This document shows, in pieces, positions 8,331-17,403 of a DNA stretch of 64,000 nt. Each line of letters opens with the position of its first letter. Position 1 is the stretch's first letter. The stretch lies in the NCBI RefSeq assembly GCF_011752005.1, contig NZ_JAAIJZ010000005.1, forward strand, positions 6,115 to 70,114, given 5' to 3'. The stretch comes from Canibacter zhoujuaniae. Lineage in GTDB: Bacteria > Actinomycetota > Actinomycetes > Actinomycetales > Microbacteriaceae. The translations under genes were made by a program, and so were the position numbers. Below the pieces are notes generated by a model. That model made no database searches. It was not told the DNA's origin and saw only the letters and a program-made list of their open reading frames with translations.

Positions 8331-9836
8331 CTAGTCGTTCTGCGGGAAGCCGAGGTTAATACCACCGTGCTTTGCCGGATCCAACCACCGACTGGTGACA
8401 GCCTTTTCTCTAGTGAAGAAGTCAAAGCCGTGCACACCGTAGGCCTTGGAATCACCGAACAAAGAAGCTTTCCAACCGCCAAATGAGTGGTAAGCAACCG
8501 GCACAGGAATCGGCACGTTAATTCCGATCATGCCCACCTGCACCTCATTTTGGAAGCGACGAGCAGCCCCACCATCATTCGTGAAAATCGCAGTACCATT
8601 GCCAAAAGCGCCGCTGTTAATCAGCTCAACACCCTCATCAAAGCTCTGGATGCGCACAACGCTAAGCACGGGGCCGAAGATTTCTTCGGTGTAGGCACGA
8701 GAGTCAGTCGGCACGCGGTCGAGCAGTGTTGGCCCGAGGAAGAACCCGTTTTCACAGCCAGGAACCTTAAAGCCGCGGCCATCGACAACAACATCTGCGC
8801 CATCTTCCTCAGCAATATCGATGTATCCCGCCACCTTATTGCGGTGTTCTGCGGTAATCAGTGGCCCCATATCCGGTTCCTGCTCATCAGCACCGTTACC
8901 GATCTTCAGTTCTGCCATGCGGCTCTTGATCTTCTCGATGAGCTCATCAGCCACGCTCTCAATTGCCAAAACAACTGAGATCGCCATGCAGCGCTCACCC
9001 GCTGCACCGTATCCGGCGTTAATAGCCTGATCCGCAACCAGATCCAGATCAGCATCAGGCAACACCAGCATGTGATTCTTTGCGCCGCCCAGCGCCTGCA
9101 CTCGCTTACCGTTTGCGGCAGCAGTTTCGTAGATGTATTTCGCGATCGGGGTGGATCCCACAAACGAGATAGAAGCAACCTGATCTGAGTGCAACAAACC
9201 GTCTACCGCAAGCTTGTCACCGTTGAGCACTGTGAAAACACCGTCTGGCAGCCCCGCTTCTTTCCACAGCTCTGCGAGCCAGATTGAAGCTGACGGGTTC
9301 TTCTCGGATGGTTTTACAACAACCGCGTTACCTGCAGCAATGGCAATTGGGAAAAACCACATTGGCACCATCGCAGGGAAGTTAAACGGGCTAATAATTC
9401 CTGCAACACCGATCGGCTGTTTAATTGAATAGACGTCAATACCGGTTGATGCATTCTCGCTGAAAGCTCCCTTGATCAGATGCGGGAACCCGGTTGCAAG
9501 CTCGACAACCTCCTGCCCGCGGAGGATCTCACCCATAGCGTCAGACAACACCTTGCCGTGTTCGCGAGTGATAATCTCAGCCAGCTCACCCTTGCGCTCG
9601 TTCAACAGCTCGCGGAACTTAAAAATAATAGCTTGGCGACGGGCCACCGACTGCCGGCTCCAGCTCTCATACGCGGTGTGCGCGGTAGCAATAGCCTCTG
9701 CGATTTCGCTCTCAGTAGCCAGCGAGACTGCGGCGATCTCTTCACCTGTGGCTGGGTTAAACACCGGGCTGGTAGCGCCTGCTCCTTCGCGGCGCTCACC
9801 GTTAATCCAGTGTGGAATAACTGGGGTGTTGCTCAT
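8331..9836 (-). CDS. mmsA: CoA-acylating methylmalonate-semialdehyde dehydrogenase
   Basis: 501 residues, full family length. This aldehyde dehydrogenase converts methylmalonate or malonate semialdehyde with CoA and NAD+ to propionyl-CoA or acetyl-CoA, in valine or inositol breakdown. Visible hallmarks are the cofactor region PFNFPAMVP near residue 150, catalytic Cys283 in GERCMAIS, and LGGAKNHM in place of the usual ALDH general-base Glu, which is characteristic of the MMSDH branch. A GntR regulator lies 55 bp upstream on the same strand, and a strong terminator follows. No inositol or valine pathway genes are visible nearby, so the physiological substrate is undecided. Confidence 0.92.
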   Translation of the reverse strand: MSNTPVIPHWINGERREGAGATSPVFNPATGEEIAAVSLATESEIAEAIATAHTAYESWSRQSVARRQAIIFKFRELLNERKGELAEIITREHGKVLSDAMGEILRGQEVVELATGFPHLIKGAFSENASTGIDVYSIKQPIGVAGIISPFNFPAMVPMWFFPIAIAAGNAVVVKPSEKNPSASIWLAELWKEAGLPDGVFTVLNGDKLAVDGLLHSDQVASISFVGSTPIAKYIYETAAANGKRVQALGGAKNHMLVLPDADLDLVADQAINAGYGAAGERCMAISVVLAIESVADELIEKIKSRMAELKIGNGADEQEPDMGPLITAEHRNKVAGYIDIAEEDGADVVVDGRGFKVPGCENGFFLGPTLLDRVPTDSRAYTEEIFGPVLSVVRIQSFDEGVELINSGAFGNGTAIFTNDGGAARRFQNEVQVGMIGINVPIPVPVAYHSFGGWKASLFGDSKAYGVHGFDFFTREKAVTSRWLDPAKHGGINLGFPQND

Positions 9837-9891
9837 ATTTAATAGCTCCTTTAATTAATTAATCTCAAGCTCTGTCACGTCTGCGACGATA

Positions 9892-10647
9892 CTAATCGTC
9901 GATTCCAAGATCATCAATGCGCTGCTGCTGTTCGTCTGAGCGTGCGAGCGTGGGCACAATCTGCTGTTCTTCGCTAACCATCACAACATCGTGGTCAACA
10001 TGCGCGGCCATAACGTGCACGGCATCGATAAAATCCTGTCGCTGGATCGCATCAATTAACTTTGCGTGATACTTTTCCATCTCCTGCGCGGAGGCCATAT
10101 TAACCAGGCGGCCACGATGCTGTGGGGTGCGCAGCTGCTCGTTGATACCCGCATAAAGCGCAGAAAGCAGGCGATTTTTCGCCGCATCAAACATCAGCAA
10201 ATGGAACTTACTCTCAAAAGCATTAGTCGCGCTGTTTGCTGTGGCAATAGGGCAGAGCGAACAGCCTTTTTCTTCTTCAGCAGCAACAATCATCGCCTGA
10301 ATGTCTTCTTCGGTGCGATGAATGGTCGCCTGCTGCGCCGCTTCAATCTCTAAGGCCCGGCGATAGCTCAGAATCTCTTCAAGCGTAAAAGCGTTCAAAA
10401 ACTCATTCAGCAGCGCGCTTGAGGGGGTCGCCGAACGCACAAAAGTGCCGCGCCCCGGCAGCGTTTCAAGCATTCCCATGTTGGCGAGCGAACGCACCGC
10501 CTCACGCACTGTGGAGCGGCCGACACCCATCTGCTCAACGAGTTCGGGCTCAATTGGAATACGGGACCCAACCGCCCACTCACCTGTTGTGATTTTGCGG
10601 CGTAAATAAGACAGTGAGCTGCGTGCCCGCTCAGAACCTGTCGCCAT
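9892..10647 (-). CDS. GntR family (FadR/FCD-type) transcriptional regulator
   Basis: About 251 residues. The N-terminal winged helix (residues about 5-75) carries the GntR pattern LRRKITTGEWAVGSRIPIEPELVEQMGVGRSTVREAVRSL in outline, followed by an all-helical FCD ligand domain with an N-terminal RRALEIEAA segment and His residues suited to metal-assisted ligand binding. I chose ATG 10647 because GGGAG precedes it by 5 nt; a GTG at 10668 would add seven residues. Its position immediately upstream of mmsA on the same strand suggests that it controls mmsA and possibly itself. A TATACT hexamer and an ATACT-N8-AGTAT element lie just upstream (10672-10689). Confidence 0.88.
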   Translation of the reverse strand: MATGSERARSSLSYLRRKITTGEWAVGSRIPIEPELVEQMGVGRSTVREAVRSLANMGMLETLPGRGTFVRSATPSSALLNEFLNAFTLEEILSYRRALEIEAAQQATIHRTEEDIQAMIVAAEEEKGCSLCPIATANSATNAFESKFHLLMFDAAKNRLLSALYAGINEQLRTPQHRGRLVNMASAQEMEKYHAKLIDAIQRQDFIDAVHVMAAHVDHDVVMVSEEQQIVPTLARSDEQQQRIDDLGIDD

Positions 10648-10671
10648 CTTCGCTCCCGTAATTGTCACTGA

Positions 10672-10689
10672 ATACTAACTCACAAGTAT
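10672..10689. promoter_or_regulatory. Candidate autoregulatory operator/-10 for the GntR gene
   Basis: ATACT (10672-10676) and AGTAT (10685-10689) form an inverted repeat with eight spacer bases and include the minus-strand TATACT that could be the -10 of the regulator-mmsA transcript. The overlap suggests autoregulation; the binding protein is inferred from position only. Confidence 0.35.
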
Positions 10690-10769
10690 AACCGCGGAAG
10701 AGGCAAATACGCGCGCACAACCTCACCTTTAATGCTGCGTTCAAGTTAGAATAAATGCGTCAGTTAAAT

Positions 10770-10785
10770 AGTCACTTTAGTGACT
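10770..10785. promoter_or_regulatory. Perfect palindrome upstream of the TrpX-type ABC operon
   Basis: AGTCACTTTAGTGACT has two 7-bp arms around TT. It begins 37 bp before the start codon of the binding-protein gene, in the expected promoter/leader zone, with AT-rich possible -10 sequences (TAGAAT, TTAAAT) just before it. It is a strong candidate repressor site; the regulator is not visible in the window. Confidence 0.45.
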
Positions 10786-10806
10786 CATATACAAAGGACC
10801 CAAACC

Positions 10807-11802
10807 ATGCGTAAAACCTTCATGCGCGCGGCCGCCCTGGTCGCGGTCACAGCCGCCGCAGTTGCGACAGCAGCCTGCGCGAACGGCACTAGCGAAACTA
10901 ACGGCGCAAGCGACACCGCTGCTGACAGCTACAAGATTGGCATCAACCAGCTTGTGCAGCACCCAGCCCTAGACGCTGCAAACGCTGGCTTCAAGCGCGC
11001 ATTTGACGATGCAGGTGTTGATGTTGATTGGACAGAGCAGAACGCGAACGGCGAGCAGGGCACAGCGCTAACCATCGCACAAAGCTTTGCGAACAGCGAT
11101 CTTGACCTGGTTTACGCAATCGCAACCCCAGCTGCGCAGGCTACCGCACAAACCATCACTGACATCCCGGTGCTGTTTTCTGCTGTCACCGACCCAGAGG
11201 CTGCAGAGCTGGTTAAAAGCAATAGCGCCCCCGGCAACAACGTCACCGGCACCAGCGACCTAGCTGAGATCAAAGACCAGCTTGCGCTGCTGAAGCAAAT
11301 CGTGCCCGACGCTAAGAAGGTCGGGATCGTTTACGCCAACGGTGAAGTAAACTCACAGGTTCAGGTTGACGCCGCCAAAAAAGCAGCTGCAGATCTTGAT
11401 CTTGAGATTGTTACCCAGACCGTTGCCGTAGCAAGCGATCTGCAGCAGGCAACCGATGCCCTAGGTGACGTTGATGCAATTTACGTTCCAACAGACAACC
11501 TCGTTGTATCAGGTATCGCAGCTGTCGTTAACGTCGCTGAGCAGAAGAAGATCCCTGTAATCGGTGCTGAGGCAGGCACCGTTGAGGGTGGCGCTGTTGC
11601 AACCCTGGGCATTGACTACGACGCACTCGGCTACCAGACCGGGCAGATGGCCTTGAAAATTCTCAAGGGGCAAGACCCAGCAAAAACCCCAGTAGAGTTC
11701 GCTAACGAATACACCTATGTTGTGAACGAAGCTGCTGCCGCACGCCAGGGTGTGACCATCCCGGCAGAGATCCTCGATAAGGCAGAAAAGATCAGCGAGT
11801 AA
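10807..11802 (+). CDS. ABC transporter substrate-binding lipoprotein (TrpX/DUF534 family)
   Basis: 331 residues from ATG 10807, with AAAGGA 9 nt upstream; an earlier in-frame ATG at 10780 lacks support. The N-terminus is a lipoprotein signal (VATAAC). The body matches the ABC_sub_bind family (IGINQLVQHPALDAANAGF, FSAVTDPEAAELV, VGIVYANGEVNS, YVPTDNLV, ATLGIDYDALGYQTGQMALKIL in outline), which resembles LacI-type periplasmic folds and includes TrpX. Members are linked to tryptophan, tyrosine or other small-molecule uptake. The permease and ATPase follow directly, with a hairpin after this gene that would keep binding-protein mRNA in excess. Substrate is not determinable here. Confidence 0.88.
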   Translation: MRKTFMRAAALVAVTAAAVATAACANGTSETNGASDTAADSYKIGINQLVQHPALDAANAGFKRAFDDAGVDVDWTEQNANGEQGTALTIAQSFANSDLDLVYAIATPAAQATAQTITDIPVLFSAVTDPEAAELVKSNSAPGNNVTGTSDLAEIKDQLALLKQIVPDAKKVGIVYANGEVNSQVQVDAAKKAAADLDLEIVTQTVAVASDLQQATDALGDVDAIYVPTDNLVVSGIAAVVNVAEQKKIPVIGAEAGTVEGGAVATLGIDYDALGYQTGQMALKILKGQDPAKTPVEFANEYTYVVNEAAAARQGVTIPAEILDKAEKISE

Positions 11803-11823
11803 AATCGCATCACTAACACTAAC

Positions 11824-11860
11824 GGGCGGCGGCTTTCGGGTCGCCCCCGACTGTGTTTTA
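11824..11860 (+). terminator. Attenuator hairpin between binding protein and permease genes
   Basis: GGGCG and CGCCC arms (11824-11846) are followed by a T-rich stretch (GTGTTTTATTT). Its position, between the first gene and the membrane and ATPase genes of an importer operon, fits partial termination that gives more binding protein than translocator. Confidence 0.5.
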
Positions 11861-11878
11861 TTTAGGTAAGCAGAACCC

Positions 11879-12808
11879 ATGATTGGCACCCTCGAACTCG
11901 GCCTTATTTTCGGCGTCGTAGCGCTCGGCGTTTACCTCACGTTCAAGGTCTTAAATTTCCCCGACCTCACGGTAGACGGCAGCTTCACAACCGGCGCAGC
12001 AACCGCAGGCATCCTGATTACGGCTGGCATAAATCCGTTCCTGGCAACCCTTGCTGGTTTCGGCGCCGGTCTTATTGCAGGGGCCATCACGGGAGTGCTT
12101 CACACATACCTAAAAATTGACGGTTTGCTAGCCGGTATTCTCTCGATGATTGCGCTCTGGTCTATTAACCTGCGCATCATGGGCTCGCCAAATCTCCCGC
12201 TAACTCGGGTAGACACAGTGTTTACGCCGCTTCGAGACGGCGCACTAGCAGACTTGGGTCTGCGTCTCGGCTCCTGGGGTGGCGTTTTTGTGCTTGCGGT
12301 GGTCGCCATCGCATTAAAACTCGTCATCGACTGGTTTCTCTCAACCAACCTCGGTTTAGCCGTGCAGGCAACCGGTGACAATGAACCGATGATCCGCTCA
12401 TTCGGTGTTAACACCAACGCCACCAAAATACTTACTCTGGCGCTCTCCAACGGCCTTGTCGCGCTCGCCGGCGCAATGCTCGCGCAGTATCAAAACTTCG
12501 CCGATATGAGCATGGGCGTGGGCATGATCCTTATCGGTCTCGCGTCTGTCATCCTCGGTCAGGCGGTTATCGGTCAGTCGCGCATCTGGCAGGCCACGCT
12601 CGCTGTTGTGGTTGGTGCCGTGCTCTACCGTGTGATCATTTTCTTTGCGCTGGCAGTCGGGTTGAATCCGAACGATATGCGTCTTATCACCGCACTTTTG
12701 GTGCTCGCGGCGCTGGTGTTACCGCGCATCGGTATCTTCAAAAACTTGTGGATCCCGCGCTTAAACTCCAAAGGCAAACTCATCCCCGCGGATGGAGGCA
12801 CTCGCTAA
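11879..12808 (+). CDS. ABC transporter permease (TrpY-type)
   Basis: 309 residues with about eight hydrophobic segments, beginning MIGTLELGLIFGVVALGVYLTFKVL. It resembles the branched-chain-type permeases paired with ABC_sub_bind proteins: the N-terminal FPDLTVDGSF motif and GLLAGILSMIALWSINLRIMG are typical. It would form the membrane channel of the importer as a homodimer. The stop TAA overlaps the ATG of the ATPase (TAATG), so the two are translationally coupled. Confidence 0.9.
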   Translation: MIGTLELGLIFGVVALGVYLTFKVLNFPDLTVDGSFTTGAATAGILITAGINPFLATLAGFGAGLIAGAITGVLHTYLKIDGLLAGILSMIALWSINLRIMGSPNLPLTRVDTVFTPLRDGALADLGLRLGSWGGVFVLAVVAIALKLVIDWFLSTNLGLAVQATGDNEPMIRSFGVNTNATKILTLALSNGLVALAGAMLAQYQNFADMSMGVGMILIGLASVILGQAVIGQSRIWQATLAVVVGAVLYRVIIFFALAVGLNPNDMRLITALLVLAALVLPRIGIFKNLWIPRLNSKGKLIPADGGTR

Positions 12809-13599
12809 TGCTTAAACTGACAGGCATCCACAAGACTTTTTTTGCTGGCACGGTCAATGAGCGGCGCGCTCTCGTTGATATTAATCTGAGCCTCGAGCCG
12901 GGAGACTTTCTCACTATCATCGGCTCAAACGGTGCCGGTAAATCGACTCTGTTAAACACACTCGCAGGCCGCTACAGTCCGGATCGCGGCAGTGTGACAA
13001 TTGCGGGTCGTGACGTCACCAAACTTGATGAGCCCAGTCGCGCTAAGTTTGTCGGCCGCGTCTTTCAAGACCCAATGGCGGGCACGGCACCAAACCTAAC
13101 GATTGAGCAAAATATGGCGCTCGCACTCTCACGCGGCAAGGGGCGAGGGTTGCGACTCGGCTTAAACGCTGCGAAGCGTGATCTCTTCCGTCAAGAGCTT
13201 AAAAGTCTAGACCTCGGGCTGGAAGACCGTCTCACCGCAAAAGTTGGTGTGCTCTCCGGTGGTCAACGCCAGGCTCTGTCGCTACTAATGGCAGGGTTCA
13301 CACACCCTGATATTTTGCTCCTCGATGAACACACAGCGGCACTTGATCCGCAGCGTGCAGAGCTTGTTACAAATCTCACCGATCAAATTGTGAAACGCGG
13401 CAAGCTGACAACCGTAATGGTGACGCACAACATGCAGCAGGCATTAAGCCTGGGAAACAAGCTCTTAATGATGCATGAGGGGCAGATTGTTTTCACAGCC
13501 GATGCGGCCGCAAAAGCCCAGCTCACTGTTGCAGATTTGCTTGGTGAATTTGCGAAGATTAAGGGCGCTAGCCTCGACGATCGGGCAATGCTGAGTTAG
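12808..13599 (+). CDS. ABC transporter ATP-binding protein of the TrpX-type importer
   Basis: 263 residues from ATG 12808, which overlaps the permease stop codon. It has Walker A GSNGAGKST, signature LSGGQRQAL, Walker B ILLLDEH (His replacing the usual Pro after DE, normal in this subfamily) and the switch VTHNM. The sequence HTAALDP is characteristic of the TrpZ-like ATPases. It energises uptake of the ligand delivered by the lipoprotein at 10807. It is the last gene of the operon; 50 bp separate it from the PutA-like gene, so read-through is possible. Confidence 0.92.
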   Translation: MLKLTGIHKTFFAGTVNERRALVDINLSLEPGDFLTIIGSNGAGKSTLLNTLAGRYSPDRGSVTIAGRDVTKLDEPSRAKFVGRVFQDPMAGTAPNLTIEQNMALALSRGKGRGLRLGLNAAKRDLFRQELKSLDLGLEDRLTAKVGVLSGGQRQALSLLMAGFTHPDILLLDEHTAALDPQRAELVTNLTDQIVKRGKLTTVMVTHNMQQALSLGNKLLMMHEGQIVFTADAAAKAQLTVADLLGEFAKIKGASLDDRAMLS

Positions 13600-13649
13600 A
13601 CTCGCGCGTCACAACTGCCTATATGCCATTTGCCGCATAAAGTTAATTT

Positions 13650-16600
13650 ATGGAGACTCCCGAAGAGCTAACCGGCAAAGATATAAATCAAGTTGCTGCA
13701 GTGTGGGCAGAGATTCCCGCCCGTGCCGCAGCGCGCGTCGCTCTCTGGGTGAAAGCAGCCGAGCCTGAGCAGCACTCACTGTTTGAAGAGGTCAGTCAAG
13801 ACCCAGATAATTTGTCGTTTGCAAACCGTCTGCTGCAACTTATTGCCGGCACCGAAGATGCAGTAACCGCTGCCTTTGGCCTGCGTGAGCTTGCGCAAGA
13901 GATTCCCGAATCGGTTAATTTCCGCGACCGTTTAACACTCCAAGCCGGCTCGATCGGGGCGCTAGGTATGCCGTGGGCGGTGATGCCGTTGGCGCGCAAA
14001 TGGATGCGTGAGCGCATCGCTCACCTGGTTGTCACAACAACTCTTCCGGGCGATTCAACTAAAAACAGTCCCGCAGCAGCACTGCTCGAACCGCTCAAGG
14101 CTTTGACTGCGCAGCAGACCCCAGCTGTGGTCGCCTTAACCGGCACCCCGGTGCTCGGGCCTGTGGCCGCCAGTCACGAGCTGCGCCGGCTGCTCGCTCT
14201 CGCCTATCGACCTGAGATAGAGCACCTACTTGTTGATATTTCCCGGCTGGTGCCGGGCTCTGTATGGGGTGCCGCAACTCGCACACAGCGTGCAGTGACC
14301 GCGCTCAGGCAGTTAATCCAAGAAGGCAGCGAACACGGCACGCAGGTGACCATTACCGCCGGAAACTACGCTGACGCAAAGCTTTTGCGCAGTATCGTGC
14401 TGCGACTGCTGGCTGAACCAGATCTTTTACAGCACCGCTTTGGTGTCACTCTGCAAGCGGAGATGCCGGAGGCCGCGTCGATGCTGACCGTCTACAGTGT
14501 GCAGGCAGCAAGTCGCATGCAAAACGGTGGTGCCCCGCTGGAGCTGCGCATTGCCACAGCATCCACTCTGTCGGAAGAATCCATCACTGCGATTATTTCG
14601 GGGCAGCCGGTTGCAGTCCTCGAATCGCGTGCGCAGGTTGAAGCAGCAGCATTGCGGCTGCTGCGACAGGCACACCTAACGCCGGGTCTTAGCACTGTGC
14701 TCGCGAGCGATTCTGCCTACTTGGTTGCTGCGGCATTGGAGCTCTTTGGTTCAGAGCAGCTCACAGTTGAGGTGCGTTCCGGGCTGGCGGCTGAACTACT
14801 GATTGCCCTGCGTGCTGCGGCGGTGCCAACTCGCGTTCATCTGCCGGTACTCAGCCGGGACGAATTTTCTGGTGTGGTACCGCAGATTCTACGCTTGGTG
14901 GCAGAAGCGGCCGATCCTGGGGCCGCGCTAGCGTACCGCCACGCTCTGAACCCGCTGCACCCGGGCGCTGCGACAGCGCGCGAAGCAGAACTCGCCAATC
15001 TCGAACGGGTGTGTGAGTTGGCGGCGAGCGCACCACCACTGCCTCATCGCACGCAGGATCGCACTGCGGAGTGGGATCCGTCTGTGCGGGATTCGTCGCT
15101 GTTTTTCCATCCCGCCGGTGATACCCACATGTATGAAACGGGCGGGCTCACCGCTGCCGTGCTCGGGCTTTCTCGCAACCAGGAAACGGGTGAGATTATT
15201 CTTGACCAGGCGGCGCAGACTCGCAGCCTGCCGATTGTTTCCGACTCTGGTTTTGCTAATGAGCCGGAGACGGATGCAACAGTTGCCGTTAACCGGGACT
15301 GGTTCAAGCAACAGCTGCAGGATCGTGCTGCTGCAGCCGCGGGGCAGCTCTCTGACACCACGGAACCAACCGTGATCCGCAAGAGTGGCGCAAAACCACT
15401 GCACGACAATCTTGCTCTGCGCGCCCGTGTGCTGCGGCGGATTGCTTTAACAACCGCGGCTGAGCGCGATTCTTACACGCAGCTTTTTGCGCGCACCACC
15501 ACCCTGAGTGCGGCCGCAATTGATGCTGAGGTAAATAAGCTAATTGACTCAGCGCGTTATCTGGCGCAGCAGGCCGAGCACTTGATCCGCGTGCGCGGCG
15601 CCCACTTTTTACCGCTCGGTAACACGCTGCTGCTTAGCGATTCTGCCAATCTCTTCGGTGATTTGCTTGTCAGCTTTTTAGCTAGTTTTGCCGCGGGGAA
15701 TCACAATTTGATTGGCGCCCCTAACGCACTTGCACAGGCCGTTAATGAGGCGTTAGAGGGGTGGCGCAGCGCGGGGCTTCCCGCAGGGGCTGCCGCTATT
15801 ACTGCGTCGAGCGACCCAGCTGCTCTTGCCTTAGATGACAGCCTCGTAAACTCTGTTGTGCTTGGCAGCTCTGCGCTGCGCGAGAGTTTGCAACGGTATG
15901 CGCCGGGGCTGCGCACGCAGGGGCGCTTCACCCAGGTTGGAGTTGCGGCAGTTACAACAGCGGCAGATATCGACAGCAGTGTGCGCGCTATCGTTGCTTC
16001 GGCATTTACCGGCGCCGATAGCGGTTTACGGAGTATCCGCGCAGTGGTGGCACAGGGTGCGATGTATCGCTCTGAGCACTTCCGCGCTCAGCTCGCTGAT
16101 GCGGTGCGGCAGGTTTCTCCCTTCCCCGCAGCAGCTTTCACGGGCGGATCGGGCGTTGGTGTCGATAGTTTGCAGGTGTTCGCGCCAAAATTAGGCACCC
16201 CGCCGACGGCAGCGCAGTTGCGAGCGCTCACAACATTAGAGCGCGGTGAAACGTGGCTTGTCACTCCGCGGCAGATTGACGATGCCGGATTGGTGTGGTC
16301 GCCGGGCGTGAAACTGGGTGTGCGAGCCGAGAGCGATTTTTGGGATGTTGCGGCGACAGTTCCTGTGCTTGGCGTGCTGCGCGTAAGCACTATGCAGGAG
16401 GTTATCTCTGTCAGCAACCAGGTGAGTTCTGGGGCGGTGGCAGCGCTCTTCAGTTGGGATCCCGATGAGATTATTCCGTGGGCTGAAGAGGTGCGTGCGG
16501 CGAGCCTGACCGTCAATCGCGCCACTACTGAGGCGAGAGTGGAGCGTCTGCCGAGCGGAGCCTGGGGTCTAGCCGGATCGGGTGTTGCCACCCTCTCAGG

Positions 16601-17306
16601 TGGCCCGCATGAGCTGCTGGGTCTGGGTGCTTGGAAGCTGCGCGAGGGAACCGCCAGCTCAACTCTGCACCTACGCGGCCTTGATCCAGAAATTACCGCG
16701 CTGATTGAGACCACACAGGAGTGGCTGAGCTACCACGAGTATGACATGTTGCGACGCGCTGCCCTTTCGGATGCGCTGACATGGCGCACCCAATTAGGTA
16801 TTGTGCGCGATGTTGCGGCGCTCGGTGTCGAGCACAATGTGCTGCGATACTGGCCGGTGCCCACTGTGATTCGTTTGGCCGAAGACCAACCCTTAGAACC
16901 GCTTGTGCGTGTGCTGTCTGCCGCATTGTTGGTTGGCGCGCCAATTACTGTTTCAACGGGAACCGTGCTCCCGGACTCGATACTAGAGCTGCTCGAACGA
17001 CAGCAGGCCTACTACCGTCTCGAGAGCGATGACGTGTGGCTTGAGAGTGTTGCGGTGTCACATCCTGATGCCGGCGGTCGGCCTGCAGAGCGGATCCGCC
17101 TAATTGGCGGTGATGCTGCCCAGCTCTCTGAGTGGCTGAGTGCCCGCCCAAATATTGGCGTCTGGGCTGAGGAGGTAACTCTGGCAGGGCCGGTAGAGCT
17201 GCTGACATTCCTGGCAGAGCAGTCGCTTTCGATAACGAATCACCGCTACGGGATTATGTGGGAACTGCCTGAGGTGCGCGACTGGCTGCTCGAGCTCGGT
17301 CGCTAG
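13650..17306 (+). CDS. PutA-like bifunctional proline dehydrogenase/ALDH homologue, apparently catalytically inactive
   Basis: 1218 residues, the length and layout of actinobacterial PutA: helical N-terminus, PRODH barrel (about 100-440) and ALDH domain (about 560-1040). Homology is clear from collinear segments such as NRATTEARVERLPSGAWG (NRGTTGAIV-type) and the ASAFTGADSGLRS region. However, where PutA has the PRODH RLVKGA motif I read LELRIATAST; where ALDH has GQKCSA I read DSGLRS; and the general-base ETSGKN region reads RFTQVGV. The protein contains a single Cys (about residue 455) and none in the ALDH half. It is therefore probably a pseudoenzyme or has a new role. It reads as an intact frame, not a pseudogene. 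Confidence 0.8.
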   Translation: METPEELTGKDINQVAAVWAEIPARAAARVALWVKAAEPEQHSLFEEVSQDPDNLSFANRLLQLIAGTEDAVTAAFGLRELAQEIPESVNFRDRLTLQAGSIGALGMPWAVMPLARKWMRERIAHLVVTTTLPGDSTKNSPAAALLEPLKALTAQQTPAVVALTGTPVLGPVAASHELRRLLALAYRPEIEHLLVDISRLVPGSVWGAATRTQRAVTALRQLIQEGSEHGTQVTITAGNYADAKLLRSIVLRLLAEPDLLQHRFGVTLQAEMPEAASMLTVYSVQAASRMQNGGAPLELRIATASTLSEESITAIISGQPVAVLESRAQVEAAALRLLRQAHLTPGLSTVLASDSAYLVAAALELFGSEQLTVEVRSGLAAELLIALRAAAVPTRVHLPVLSRDEFSGVVPQILRLVAEAADPGAALAYRHALNPLHPGAATAREAELANLERVCELAASAPPLPHRTQDRTAEWDPSVRDSSLFFHPAGDTHMYETGGLTAAVLGLSRNQETGEIILDQAAQTRSLPIVSDSGFANEPETDATVAVNRDWFKQQLQDRAAAAAGQLSDTTEPTVIRKSGAKPLHDNLALRARVLRRIALTTAAERDSYTQLFARTTTLSAAAIDAEVNKLIDSARYLAQQAEHLIRVRGAHFLPLGNTLLLSDSANLFGDLLVSFLASFAAGNHNLIGAPNALAQAVNEALEGWRSAGLPAGAAAITASSDPAALALDDSLVNSVVLGSSALRESLQRYAPGLRTQGRFTQVGVAAVTTAADIDSSVRAIVASAFTGADSGLRSIRAVVAQGAMYRSEHFRAQLADAVRQVSPFPAAAFTGGSGVGVDSLQVFAPKLGTPPTAAQLRALTTLERGETWLVTPRQIDDAGLVWSPGVKLGVRAESDFWDVAATVPVLGVLRVSTMQEVISVSNQVSSGAVAALFSWDPDEIIPWAEEVRAASLTVNRATTEARVERLPSGAWGLAGSGVATLSGGPHELLGLGAWKLREGTASSTLHLRGLDPEITALIETTQEWLSYHEYDMLRRAALSDALTWRTQLGIVRDVAALGVEHNVLRYWPVPTVIRLAEDQPLEPLVRVLSAALLVGAPITVSTGTVLPDSILELLERQQAYYRLESDDVWLESVAVSHPDAGGRPAERIRLIGGDAAQLSEWLSARPNIGVWAEEVTLAGPVELLTFLAEQSLSITNHRYGIMWELPEVRDWLLELGR

Positions 17307-17310
17307 CTAG

Positions 17311-17328
17311 AGTTAGGACTTCCTAACT
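17311..17328. promoter_or_regulatory. DtxR/IdeR-like iron box upstream of efeUOB
   Basis: AGTTAGGACTTCCTAACT is a nearly perfect palindrome and keeps the TTAGG-N4-CCTAA spacing of the DtxR/IdeR consensus. It lies about 75 bp before efeU, so iron-bound DtxR/IdeR would repress the operon when iron is sufficient. This also ends only a few bases beyond the PutA-like stop. Confidence 0.65.
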
Positions 17329-17403
17329 TCATCAGATCTATGTACAATTGGTTAAGTTCGGGCACCAATGTGCTCAAACAAGCAACCAACACTAAAGGAT
17401 CAG

